From DATARH01 sp050246595 (GTDB lineage: Bacteria; Pseudomonadota; Alphaproteobacteria; ATCC43930; CGMCC-115725): DNA of 64,000 nucleotides. The notes beneath the pieces are model-generated. The model searched no databases. It was not told the DNA's origin and worked only from the letters and a program-made list of their open reading frames with translations. Positions 42,452 through 50,562 of this stretch are shown here, piece after piece (the first letter of the stretch is position 1; each line of letters opens with the position of its first letter). A program made the translations under genes and the position numbers. Where the stretch lies: NCBI GenBank assembly GCA_050246595.1, contig JBFWVT010000012.1, forward strand, positions 21,716-85,715, written 5' to 3'.

Positions 42452-43960
42452 TTGCTCGTTGACACAGGCGTGCCGGATTATCTGCTGGCGATCGACCAGG
42501 GTACGACCAGCACCCGCGCGATCCTGTTTGATGCCGCCGGCGGCATTCATCACATTTCCCGGATCGCGCTGCGGCAATTCTACCCGCGTCCGGGCTGGAT
42601 CGAACACGATCCCGAGGAAATCTGGCATTCCGTCGTCGCGACCTGCCGCCAGGCGATCGCCGCCGCGCGAGACCGCCCGATCGCCGCGATCGGCATCGCC
42701 AACCAGCGCGAAACCACGGTGCTGTGGGACCGGAGCACCGGCCGTCCCGTGCACAACGCAATCGTCTGGCAGGACCGGCGCACCGCGAGACTGTGCGAGA
42801 CCTGGCGCGAGGCCGGGCTCGCCGGGTCGGTCGCAACCCGTACCGGTCTCGTCATCGACCCGTATTTCTCGGCATCGAAAATCCGCTGGCTGCTCGATGA
42901 AGTCGCGGGTCTGCGCGAGCGCGCCGCCGCCGGCAAGATCGCGTTCGGCACGATCGACAGTTATCTGCTGTGGCGGCTGACCGGCGGCAGGCTGCATGCG
43001 ACGGATGCAACAAACGCATCGCGGACGATGCTGTTCGATCTGCACCGCCTCGCCTGGGATGACGAGCTGCTGCGGGAATTCGATATACCGCCCGCGCTGC
43101 TGCCCGAGATCCGCGACACCGACGCCGATTTCGGGACCGCGATCCCCGATCTGTTCGACGGCTCGATCCCGATCGCCGGGGTGGCTGGCGACCAGCACGC
43201 GGCGCTGATCGGGCAGGGTTGCTTTCGCCCGGGCATGGTCAAAGCGACCTACGGCACCGGCGCGTTCGTGCTGCTGCATACCGGGGAGCGGCCGGCCGTG
43301 TCGCGCAACCGCCTGCTGACGACCTTGGCCTACCGGCTCGGCGGCGAGACGGCCTACGCGCTGGAGGGGAGCATCTTTATCGCCGGGGCCGCGGTGCAAT
43401 GGCTGCGCGACCGGCTGCGGGCGGTCGGCGCCGCTGTCGAGACCGGCATCCTTGCCGCTGCGGCCGATCCGCGCCAGCGGGTCTATTTCGTTCCGGCCTT
43501 TGCCGGGCTCGGCGCGCCCTATTGGGAAACCGGAGCACGCGGAGCGCTGAGCGGACTGACCGCCGAATGCGGTCTGCCCGAGATCGCGCGGGCGACGCTT
43601 GAATCGGTCGGGTTTCAGACGCGCGATCTGATCGCGGCGATGACAGCCGATTGCGGTCTCGCGATCGAGGCGCTGCGGGTCGATGGCGGGCTTGCCGCGA
43701 GCGACTGGGCGATGCAGTTTGTCGCCGACATCCTGCCGGCGCGGATCGAGCGGCCTCATTCGCTCGAAACGACCGCATGGGGCGCGGCCTATGTCGCCGG
43801 TCTGTCGCGCGGGCTGTGCCCGCCGCCGCAGGAAATGACGACGCGCTGGTCGGCGGAGCGGCGCTTTGCGCCGGTGATGGACCGTGACGAGCGCGAGGAG
43901 CGCTATGCCGGCTGGAAGCGCGCCGTCGCCGGCGTGCTTACCGCGGTCCCGCCGCAATGA
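42452..43960 (+). CDS. glpK: Glycerol kinase
   Basis: The 502-residue FGGY carbohydrate kinase phosphorylates glycerol to sn-glycerol 3-phosphate. The N-terminal DYLLAIDQGTTSTRAILFD, the FGGY signatures (AIVWQDRRTARLC and the GAALQWLRD-like AGAAVQWLRDRL), the active-site region AFAGLGAPYWETGARGALSGLT, and the second FGGY domain ending WAMQFVADILPARIERPHSLETTAWGAAYVAGL are in order. TTG at 42452 is the start, with GGGGAG seven bases upstream; GTG at 42470 is an alternative. The next gene, a cupin, begins at its stop with ATGA overlap. No glpF or glpD in the window, so the context is unusual. Confidence 0.93.
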   Translation: MLVDTGVPDYLLAIDQGTTSTRAILFDAAGGIHHISRIALRQFYPRPGWIEHDPEEIWHSVVATCRQAIAAARDRPIAAIGIANQRETTVLWDRSTGRPVHNAIVWQDRRTARLCETWREAGLAGSVATRTGLVIDPYFSASKIRWLLDEVAGLRERAAAGKIAFGTIDSYLLWRLTGGRLHATDATNASRTMLFDLHRLAWDDELLREFDIPPALLPEIRDTDADFGTAIPDLFDGSIPIAGVAGDQHAALIGQGCFRPGMVKATYGTGAFVLLHTGERPAVSRNRLLTTLAYRLGGETAYALEGSIFIAGAAVQWLRDRLRAVGAAVETGILAAAADPRQRVYFVPAFAGLGAPYWETGARGALSGLTAECGLPEIARATLESVGFQTRDLIAAMTADCGLAIEALRVDGGLAASDWAMQFVADILPARIERPHSLETTAWGAAYVAGLSRGLCPPPQEMTTRWSAERRFAPVMDRDEREERYAGWKRAVAGVLTAVPPQ

Positions 43961-44286
43961 TCCCCCCGGCAAATCTGCTGCGCGATCTGCCGGATGCGCG
44001 CGACGGCGAGATCGCCGAAACCCTGCTTGCCGTGCCGGGATTGCGGATCGAGCGCATCGTCTCGCTCGGCCAGGGAAGCCCGCCCGATTTCTGGTACGAT
44101 CAGGGCGAGGCGGAATGGGTGCTGTTGCTGGCGGGCGCGGCGCGACTGCGCTTCGCCGACGAGATCGAGGACCGGACGCTCGGTCCCGGCGACTATGTTC
44201 ATATCGCGCCGCATCGGCGGCACCGGGTCGAATGGACCGACCCCGCCATGCCGACCGTGTGGCTCGCGATTTTTTGCGGTGGGTGA
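43957..44286 (+). CDS. Single-domain cupin protein
   Basis: The 109-residue protein is a small cupin: IERIVSLGQGSPPDFWYDQGEAEWVLLLAGAARLRFADE forms motif 1 with a degenerate metal site (typical GxxxHxH replaced by DFWYDQGEAEW), and DRTLGPGDYVHIAPHRRHRVEWTD forms motif 2 with His. The ATG overlaps the glpK stop as ATGA, so the two are co-translated. Cupins of this size act as sugar-phosphate isomerases, dioxygenases or binding modules; a role in glycerol metabolism is only suggested by the neighbour. The ribosome site is within glpK. Confidence 0.8.
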   Translation: MIPPANLLRDLPDARDGEIAETLLAVPGLRIERIVSLGQGSPPDFWYDQGEAEWVLLLAGAARLRFADEIEDRTLGPGDYVHIAPHRRHRVEWTDPAMPTVWLAIFCGG

Positions 44287-44397
44287 GGCGGCAGGGGGGA
44301 TGGCGGCAACACGATGCTGAACGCTCCGCGGCTCAAACTGCACAAGAAGCTCGGGAAACCGCTGCCAAACCTGCTCGGAGAGTCGCTGTTTCCGGCC

Positions 44398-44502
44398 AGC
44401 CGCAGCATCGCGACCCGCTACGACAAGTTCGGTGCTATTTTCTCAGCTCTGCCCCCCTCGCAGCGATCGTCGCCTATCACCCCCATCGAGCCCGAATCCT
44501 AG
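44398..44502 (+). pseudogene. Transposase C-terminal remnant, IS5-like (candidate)
   Basis: The reading frame around 44398 gives ASRSIATRYDKFGAIFSAL, close to the conserved tail RRIATRYDKLAxxFLA of IS5-family transposases. A frame change soon after continues as LAAIVAYHPHRARIL. Nothing upstream matches the catalytic core, so only the last part of a copy survives. The similarity is short and could be chance. It lies between the cupin gene and a convergent membrane gene. Confidence 0.4.
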
Positions 44503-45296
44503 TCCCGTGGCCTGCTTGCGCCGCTATATAGCCGCGCACCCAAGTACAGCGTCACCGGCGCGCAGGCCAGAGCCTGCAATACGCCGTAGATCATCAACGT
44601 GACGCCGATCATCTCGCACCCTTCCTCAAGTACGGCCCAGAGTTCCTTTCCAGTAGCAGAGAGGGACAGGAACTTCATGGGGAGATCAATACCGACCGCT
44701 CCGATCCCCAACAACAGAAAGCCAGCTCCGAAAGCGATCTTACCTCTTTCGATACCCTGAAGTGTTCGCATAACGGTAATTACCGCAAAGGCAGCAATTG
44801 CAAGACCCGCTAAACCGATAGCGACCTGCGCCAGGATGGTACCGACGTCGAGATAGCCGGTGACGCCGGTCGGGAAGCGATTGTCAATCGCGCGTTGCAG
44901 GCGCTCGTGAACCGCCGCTGCTTCGTCGCACGACATCGCGAGGAATACGAGTGCCGTACCGAGCAGCGCCCATTTCGGCCATGGGCCCGCACTAATCGAT
45001 ACGGAGAGCGCAGCGAGCAGGCACGCGAGCAGCAACAGCTTCACGCTGGAATACCAGGCGGGTATGGTCACCTCAACATCCAGCGAGAACAGCTCATTGA
45101 AAAGTGTGAAGGGAATATTGAGCAGTAAAAATCCGGTCGCGATCAACAGGATCAAGGCGTCAAAAAAGAGAAGGGACCAGAGCACCGTCGTTGCGGTGAT
45201 GCCGCCTGACATCCGGGCTCGGTGGGCACCGTCCGATCTTGAGTCGGCGGTTGGATTGCCCGCATTCCCCTGCAAATCGGTCATATGCCTGTTCAT
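44499..45296 (-). CDS. Hypothetical polytopic membrane protein
   Basis: I do not recognise the family. The 265-residue product has about six to seven hydrophobic segments, starting with VLWSLLFFDALILLIATGFLLLN and including AWYSSVKLLLLACLLAALSV, WALLGTALVFLAMSC, ILAQVAIGLAGLAIAAFAVI, IAFGAGFLLLGIGAVGI and MIGVTLMIYGVLQALA. A charged segment CDEAAAVHERLQRAI sits after the third helix, and a conserved-looking acid pair EEGCEMIG precedes the last. No signal peptide other than the first helix. The ATG at 45296 is followed closely by a second at 45284; neither has a strong ribosome site. Lower GC than neighbours. Its role is unknown. Confidence 0.65.
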   Translation of the reverse strand: MNRHMTDLQGNAGNPTADSRSDGAHRARMSGGITATTVLWSLLFFDALILLIATGFLLLNIPFTLFNELFSLDVEVTIPAWYSSVKLLLLACLLAALSVSISAGPWPKWALLGTALVFLAMSCDEAAAVHERLQRAIDNRFPTGVTGYLDVGTILAQVAIGLAGLAIAAFAVITVMRTLQGIERGKIAFGAGFLLLGIGAVGIDLPMKFLSLSATGKELWAVLEEGCEMIGVTLMIYGVLQALACAPVTLYLGARLYSGASRPRD

Positions 45297-45350
45297 TCTT
45301 GCAATGACATCCGTCGGAGGAGCGCGCGGCCCTCCTCCTGGGGCGCAGGT

Positions 45351-45384
45351 CCCCAACCCTTCCGCAAACGGGGGAGGGTTGGGG
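45351..45384. terminator. Palindrome downstream of the amidohydrolase at 45401 (possible terminator)
   Basis: CCCCAACCCTTCCGC and its complementary arm CGGGGGAGGGTTGGGG form a strong stem with an AAA loop, starting about 17 bases after the minus-strand stop at 45401. It is related to the CCCTCTCC palindrome family by its CCCTTCCGC core. No clear U-run follows on the minus strand. Confidence 0.5.
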
Positions 45385-45400
45385 TACACATCTATCGAGG

Positions 45401-46876
45401 TTACTTCGCGGCGTCGAGCAGGCGCGGCGGCTTCTGCGCGGTCAGCACCTCGGCGGCCTGTCTGGCGATGGTGGTGCCCTCAAAGAAGCGGGGGTTCTGC
45501 GTGCCCCACAGCTTGACGGCATTGGTGAAGGTGAAGTCGCGGAAGTCGTCGAGCGTGATCAGCCCGTCCTCGACAAGTTCCCACGCCTCGGGCAGCACCT
45601 TGTTCATGTCGGGTACATCGAAATGCCCGATATCGGAGCTGTAGATCGCCTGGATCTTGGCGCCGAACGGGTTGAAGTTGCTGAACGCGACCGCGTTCAT
45701 CCGATCGTCGGCCTCGCAGCCGAAGAAATACGGCGTCACAAACAGGTCGATCCAGTCCTGCTTCTGCGTGATGTTGCACGCCGCGTAATCATCGAGCGCC
45801 GGGACGCCGCCGGTCAGCGAGTCCTCTTCCTTCTGCGGCCAGCCGTCGCGCTTGTCGAGTTCGGCGGCGATCTCCTCGTAGCCGTATTTGTCGACCATCT
45901 GGCGCAGCAGCTTCCGGTCGAGCTTCGACGGGTCCATATAGGCGATGCCCTTGGCGCCGCGCCGCTCCCAATGCTCGATCAGATCGGCGAACAACTGACA
46001 GCCCCAGCCGACCCCGCCTTCGAGAAAGCCGAAGCGCAGATCCGGGAACCGCCGTGTGACGCCGCCGAGAAACAGCCCCTTTGCCACTGCGTGCCCGGCC
46101 GCCGCGAAATGGCCGATATGGTTGAAGGTGAAATTGCTCGGGTTGTTGCGCAGCCCGAAACCGCGACCGCCGGTGTGGAAGGTCGGCGCGACGCCGAGTT
46201 CGCGGCATTTGTGCCAGACCGGATCGTAGTCGTAATTGCTGTCGAGGCCGAACTGGTCGTACAGCACGGCGTGGCGGGCCACTTGCGGGTCGAGACCCTT
46301 CGCGGCGGCGAGCGGACGAGCGACGCTGCTGCCGAACATGCCGACCTTCGAGCCGAGCTGCCTGGTGCAAAACTCAAGCTCAGCGATCGCCTCCTCGGGG
46401 GTGTGCATCGGGATCACCGCGGCCGGGGTCAGCCGGTCGGAGAGTTTTGCGAAATACTCGGCCGTAACGATGTTGAAGCCGCGGATCACGGCGCGGCGGG
46501 TCTCGTCATCGGCGATGCGCGGGATGCTGAGACCCGCGGTCGGATAGACGATGCCGAAATCGATGCCGAGTTCGTCGAGCCGGTCATAGAGCATGCGCGG
46601 CAGCATCGCGGTGGCGCGGTCCAGCGTATTGGTCGATTGCCTTCCCCAATACCCCTCCATCGCGGTGCCGCGCGCCTTGCGCTCGGCGATCGAGAGCTTC
46701 AGCGCGTCAGGGATGCGTTGCTGCGAGGCGATAAACCCGTCAGCGCCCTTGTCGCCGACGACCTTGCGCATCCGCTCGGCGAAGACCGGCGTGTATTCGA
46801 TCCAGTGCCCGTCGCCGTCGATAACCGGATGCGACAGGTTTGCACGGATCTGTTCAGGGGTGCCGTGAGCGCTCAT
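45401..46876 (-). CDS. Amidohydrolase family protein (ACMSD-like), third paralogue
   Basis: The 491-residue protein is a long amidohydrolase_2 member. It starts PVIDGDGHWIEYTPVFAERM, has LGIDFGIVYPTAGLSIPRI, VAPTFHTGGRGFGLRNNPSNFTFNHIGH with barrel His, DLRFGFLEGGVGWGCQLFADLIEHWERRG, and the C-terminal YSSDIGHFDVPDMNKVLPEAW. It is about 100 residues longer than the other two paralogues owing to extra segments around residues 45-90 and 330-390. It is probably a decarboxylase or hydrolase of a ring-cleavage product. The ATG at 46876 has GGGAGGATTCT upstream. It neighbours an MpaB-type oxygenase and a Baeyer-Villiger monooxygenase on the same strand. Confidence 0.9.
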   Translation of the reverse strand: MSAHGTPEQIRANLSHPVIDGDGHWIEYTPVFAERMRKVVGDKGADGFIASQQRIPDALKLSIAERKARGTAMEGYWGRQSTNTLDRATAMLPRMLYDRLDELGIDFGIVYPTAGLSIPRIADDETRRAVIRGFNIVTAEYFAKLSDRLTPAAVIPMHTPEEAIAELEFCTRQLGSKVGMFGSSVARPLAAAKGLDPQVARHAVLYDQFGLDSNYDYDPVWHKCRELGVAPTFHTGGRGFGLRNNPSNFTFNHIGHFAAAGHAVAKGLFLGGVTRRFPDLRFGFLEGGVGWGCQLFADLIEHWERRGAKGIAYMDPSKLDRKLLRQMVDKYGYEEIAAELDKRDGWPQKEEDSLTGGVPALDDYAACNITQKQDWIDLFVTPYFFGCEADDRMNAVAFSNFNPFGAKIQAIYSSDIGHFDVPDMNKVLPEAWELVEDGLITLDDFRDFTFTNAVKLWGTQNPRFFEGTTIARQAAEVLTAQKPPRLLDAAK

Positions 46877-47058
46877 CTAGAATCCTCCCGGAGAACGGCG
46901 GCATGTCGGGCCGCTTCCACCGGGGCCAAGGCTACGTGCGGGCAGGCTGCAAGTCAAATAAAGGACCGCCGATTGCGACGGGGACAGGCTCTCGGTCAGG
47001 GCACAATCGAATTCGGCGAGATTAGCGGCGGCGCTGTCACGCGACTGCGGCCGCATCT

Positions 47059-47931
47059 CTAGCGGCCGAAGCGTGGGCGCGGTTTCGGTCCCTGGATCGG
47101 CGGCCCAAGCTCTTCGATCCGGTAACCGTCGGGATAGGAGCGGTGCGTCATCTCGGTGCGAAGACGCGGACGGCGCCGGGCCGGCAGAAAGCGGAGCAGT
47201 CGCGCCCGCAGCCGTAGCGCCCCGCCCACAAAAGCGCGCATCGCCGGCGACGGTTTTGGGAAGCCGAACCCGTCGATGACCGGATCGTCCATGATCGCGT
47301 ACATCGATCGTCGCACGAGCGGCCGGAGGAAGCGCGGAAACCAGCTCGCAAACATTTCGACCGTTGCGGTGCCGACGCGGCGATTGGCCTCGGTGTAGCG
47401 GAAATGCCTGATCTCATAATCGATGTTGCAGCGTTCGAAGGCGGCATAATCGGCAGGGATATCCCTGATTCCCATGCGCTTTCCGACCTCCCGCCAGAAG
47501 TGGAAAAAGGCCAGCCGCTCGGTCTCGCACATCTCGCGCCAGCCGTACCGCGCGTTCCAGCGGATCGGCTCGTAGATAAAGGTCGAGAGGACATACAGAA
47601 AATCGTCGTTCGCGATCTTGAAGCGGCCGTGCTGCGCGTTCATGCGCGCCAGCGCCCGGCTTCCGCGTTCGCTGCTGTAGCCGTGTTCCATCAGCTCGCT
47701 GACGATGATGTCGGTATCGTCGTAGCGTTTCTGCGCGCGGTTGCGGAACTCGCCGGTCCGGTCGAGAAGGCCGGCGATGCGCGGCACGCAGAAGGTGCGG
47801 AACAGCGCGAATTCCAGCGCGCGCGTCGTATCGAACGGGAAATCGTAGCAGCTGCTCAGAAACACGATGCGCTCGTGGTCGCGCTCCGGGTCGAGCGCCC
47901 GGACCTGGTCGAGGATCGTCGGGCGCCGCAT
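47059..47931 (-). CDS. Oxygenase MpaB family protein (DUF2236)
   Basis: The 290-residue protein belongs to the DUF2236/MpaB family, which includes latex-clearing protein (rubber oxygenase) and fungal MpaB. It has FDTTRALEFALFRTFCVPRIAGLLDRTGEFRNRAQKRYDDTDIIVSELMEHG, then ARMNAQHGRFKIANDDFLYVLSTFIYEPIRWNARYG with the heme-ligand-type His in AQHGRF, and a Arg/Pro-rich tail. The family uses heme b and O2 to cleave isoprenoid chains, so an oxidative cleavage role is possible. The ATG at 47931 has GGAGAGACGC upstream. It is immediately upstream of the amidohydrolase in the same direction, suggesting one pathway. Confidence 0.85.
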   Translation of the reverse strand: MRRPTILDQVRALDPERDHERIVFLSSCYDFPFDTTRALEFALFRTFCVPRIAGLLDRTGEFRNRAQKRYDDTDIIVSELMEHGYSSERGSRALARMNAQHGRFKIANDDFLYVLSTFIYEPIRWNARYGWREMCETERLAFFHFWREVGKRMGIRDIPADYAAFERCNIDYEIRHFRYTEANRRVGTATVEMFASWFPRFLRPLVRRSMYAIMDDPVIDGFGFPKPSPAMRAFVGGALRLRARLLRFLPARRRPRLRTEMTHRSYPDGYRIEELGPPIQGPKPRPRFGR

Positions 47932-47970
47932 GAGCGTCTCTCCGATGAAGCTGACCCTTACCAATCCGTC

Positions 47971-48045
47971 GTCCCGGCGCAAGCCGGGACCCACGTTTCG
48001 GCCGCTCGTGCGGCTGTATGGTGCATCCCGGCCTTCGCCGGGATG
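47971..48045. repeat. Pair of intergenic palindromes, GTCCCGG type
   Basis: At 47971-47990 GTCCCGGC and GCCGGGAC arms flank GCAA; at 48024-48045 CATCCCGGC and GCCGGGATG flank CTTC. Two-unit arrangement as at 3857-3930 and 9697-9769. The pair lies between the Baeyer-Villiger monooxygenase and the MpaB gene, both on the minus strand. Confidence 0.75.
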
Positions 48046-48092
48046 ACAACACTGGAGGTAAAGCCAATCGACATTCCCGAGTGGCGATTACC

Positions 48093-49733
48093 CTAGCGGA
48101 ACGCGAATTCCCGGTAACCGTCGCGCGCGACCTCGTCGCATTTGCGCCGGTAGTGGACGCCGTTGCCGTTATAGCCGAGCACGCGGCGCACGCTGCGACC
48201 CTCGACATTGCGGTTCACCCCGGTCTGCCACGAATCGATCTTGCTGGAGAGCAGGGGTTCGGACGCCTTGATGACGGTCTCGGTCCATTCCGCGACCTGT
48301 TCGGGCCTTGTCTCGACGCGCGCGTAATCGTGGGCGCGCATGAATTGCAACAGGCCGGTCAGGCATTCGACACCGTGCTCGACGGCGCGCGGGATGTTGC
48401 CGCGCGCGGTGTGCGGTCCCAGCACCATCAGCATGTTCGGAAACCCCTCGGGCATCCAGCCGAGATAGGTGCGCGGCCCGTCGGCCCAGACATCCCTGAG
48501 CCTGACACCGCCGGGGCCGCGGATATCGATGCGGTCAAACGCGCCGGTGACGCCGTCGAAACCGGTCGCGTAAACCAGGATGTCGAATTCGTATTCCTTG
48601 TCGCCGGTTCTGACACCGTTCGGGGTGATGCGCTCGATCGGGGTTTCGTTGAGATCGACCAGCAATACGTTGTCGCGGTTATAGGCCTCGAAATAGCCGC
48701 TCTCCAGCGGCACGCGCCTGGTGCCAAAACCGTGATCCTTCGGGATCAGTTTCTCCGCCACCCTCGGGTCCTTGACGCGCTGGCGGATTTTTTTGGCGAT
48801 AAACTCGGTAACCGCGGCGTTGGCCTTCTCGTCGATCAGGATGTCGCGGAAATTGCCCATCCAGATGCCGAAACCGGGTTCGGCGTAGAGTTTTTCCCAG
48901 AATGCCTCGCGCTCCTCGGGCGGCACGTCGAGCGTTTTGCGCGGGTCGGCCTGATGGATAAACCAGCTCGGGGTCTCGCGGCAGCGGGCGTAGATCTCGT
49001 CGTAGCGCGTCTTGATCGCTGCCATTTCCTCCTTGCCGATCTTCGCATTGTGCAGCGGCGCCGCCCAGTTCGGCCGCCGCTGAAACACGGTGAGGTGCCT
49101 GGCCTGCTTGGCGATCTCGGGAATGGCCTGGATCGCGGTGGCGCCGGTGCCGATAACGCCGACGCGCTTGCCGGTGAAATCGACCGGCGTTTTCGGCCAG
49201 CGAGCCGGGTGATAGGCGGGGCCGCGGAAACTGTCCCGTCCCGGAATGGCCGGCAAGGTATGGGCCGACAGAATGCCGACCGCGGTGAACAGAAATTGCG
49301 AGCGCGCCCGCTGACCGCTTTCCAGAGTCACGGTCCATTTGCTGTCGTCATCGTCCCAATGGGCGGAAGCGACCGTGCTGTTGAACCGGATGTCGCGGCG
49401 CAGATCGAATTTGTCGGCGACGAGGTTGAGATATTCCAGCGTGTCGGGCTGCGGCGAGAAATGCTCCTTCCAGTCCCATTCCTGCAACAGCTCTTTGGAA
49501 AACGAATAGCCGTAGGTCCAGCTTTCGGAATCGAAGCGCGCGCCGGGATAGCGGTTCCAGTACCAGGTGCCGCCGACATCGCTGCCGGTCTCGAACACAA
49601 GCACATTCATGCCCAGCTGGCGCAGGCGGTGGAGCATGAACATGCCGGAGATTCCGGCGCCGATGATAATCGCGTCGTATTCGGCGACACGATCCAGACC
49701 AAGCGGTTCCGCCATGAGCAGTGCGTCGGGCAT
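48093..49733 (-). CDS. Baeyer-Villiger-type flavin monooxygenase
   Basis: The 546-residue class B flavoprotein monooxygenase has the FAD Rossmann motif AIIIGAGISGMFMLHRLRQLG, the NADPH motif VGVIGTGATAIQAIPEIAKQ, and the Baeyer-Villiger fingerprint FxGxxxHxxxWP as FRGPAYHPARWP. It also shows GTWYWNRYPGARFDSESWTYGYSF, typical of cyclohexanone/phenylacetone monooxygenases. It inserts oxygen next to a ketone to give an ester or lactone. The ATG at 49733 has AAAGGACAGC upstream. MpaB oxygenase and amidohydrolase genes downstream on the same strand suggest a shared oxidative degradation route. The substrate is unknown. Confidence 0.92.
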   Translation of the reverse strand: MPDALLMAEPLGLDRVAEYDAIIIGAGISGMFMLHRLRQLGMNVLVFETGSDVGGTWYWNRYPGARFDSESWTYGYSFSKELLQEWDWKEHFSPQPDTLEYLNLVADKFDLRRDIRFNSTVASAHWDDDDSKWTVTLESGQRARSQFLFTAVGILSAHTLPAIPGRDSFRGPAYHPARWPKTPVDFTGKRVGVIGTGATAIQAIPEIAKQARHLTVFQRRPNWAAPLHNAKIGKEEMAAIKTRYDEIYARCRETPSWFIHQADPRKTLDVPPEEREAFWEKLYAEPGFGIWMGNFRDILIDEKANAAVTEFIAKKIRQRVKDPRVAEKLIPKDHGFGTRRVPLESGYFEAYNRDNVLLVDLNETPIERITPNGVRTGDKEYEFDILVYATGFDGVTGAFDRIDIRGPGGVRLRDVWADGPRTYLGWMPEGFPNMLMVLGPHTARGNIPRAVEHGVECLTGLLQFMRAHDYARVETRPEQVAEWTETVIKASEPLLSSKIDSWQTGVNRNVEGRSVRRVLGYNGNGVHYRRKCDEVARDGYREFAFR

Positions 49734-49809
49734 GCTGTCCTTTCCTAGCTGTCCATCCCCATTGTGCACCGCGCCGGCCGCGCTCAGTTCTGCAAAAACC
49801 GAACGGCGT

Positions 49810-50418
49810 TCATTCCCGCAGCATCGCCGCGACCTGATCGAGGGTACGGATGCGCGCGTGCATCTTCATCGCCTTGTCGAGACTGTAGGCGTGCGCCGCC
49901 GCGTCGCCGCCCCAGCAGCACTCGCGTACGACAATCGAGGCGATGTCCATGTTGAACGCCTCGCGGACGCTGGTCTCGACCCCGCGATTGGTGGCGCCGC
50001 CGCCGATGACGATCGTGTCGCGCCGCAGCATGCGCAACAGTTCGGCGACCCCGGTCCCGTAAAACGCGCTCGGCCGGCGCTTGAGATAGACGTAATCCTC
50101 GGGGCGCGGCGCGATCTCGTCGGGAAAGCCGGCCTCCGGCGTGCCCTCGATCCCGTTGGTGAGCGGCGGCACGCCGGTCTCGGCCGAAAGGTCGGTCGGC
50201 AGCAGAACGACATCGGCGCCGTCGGCGCGGCTGACCGGGGTCGTATAGATCACCGGCAGACCCGCCGCCCGCGCCGCCGCGATCAGACGCACCCAGGCGT
50301 CGAGCACCGGACGCATCGCCTCCCGTCGCGCCGGATCGGACGGGGTCAGCGCGCGCCGGCAGACATCGTAGGCGATCAGCGCCGTCTGGCGCCGATCGAT
50401 GCGTTCGGTTTCCGACAT
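49810..50418 (-). CDS. Isochorismatase-fold protein lacking the catalytic cysteine
   Basis: The 202-residue protein has the cysteine-hydrolase fold of isochorismatases and nicotinamidases: ALIAYDVCRRAL (Asp of the triad), DYVYLKRRPSAFYGTGVAELL (Lys), and the region IVIGGGATNRGVETSVREAF. In active enzymes the equivalent motif is G-x-x-TxxCVExTxxxA with the nucleophilic Cys; here that position is Gly (TNRGVE). Cys residues occur only further on, in VVRECCWGG. The protein is therefore probably not a standard hydrolase, or a nearby Cys has taken over. The ATG at 50418 has CGGGAGAGTCG upstream. Confidence 0.85.
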   Translation of the reverse strand: MSETERIDRRQTALIAYDVCRRALTPSDPARREAMRPVLDAWVRLIAAARAAGLPVIYTTPVSRADGADVVLLPTDLSAETGVPPLTNGIEGTPEAGFPDEIAPRPEDYVYLKRRPSAFYGTGVAELLRMLRRDTIVIGGGATNRGVETSVREAFNMDIASIVVRECCWGGDAAAHAYSLDKAMKMHARIRTLDQVAAMLRE

Positions 50419-50562
50419 ACGACTCTCCCGAGGTGAGAGGGAACGGCATTCCGCAGGCGCCGTGCGCCGCAGGATCGCAATTTCGGGCTTGTGCGGCAAC
50501 CGACCCGCAGTCCCAGCCGCCGCCGCGTTGATTATCCGATCGGTCGTTCGGCCCGGCGCGGG

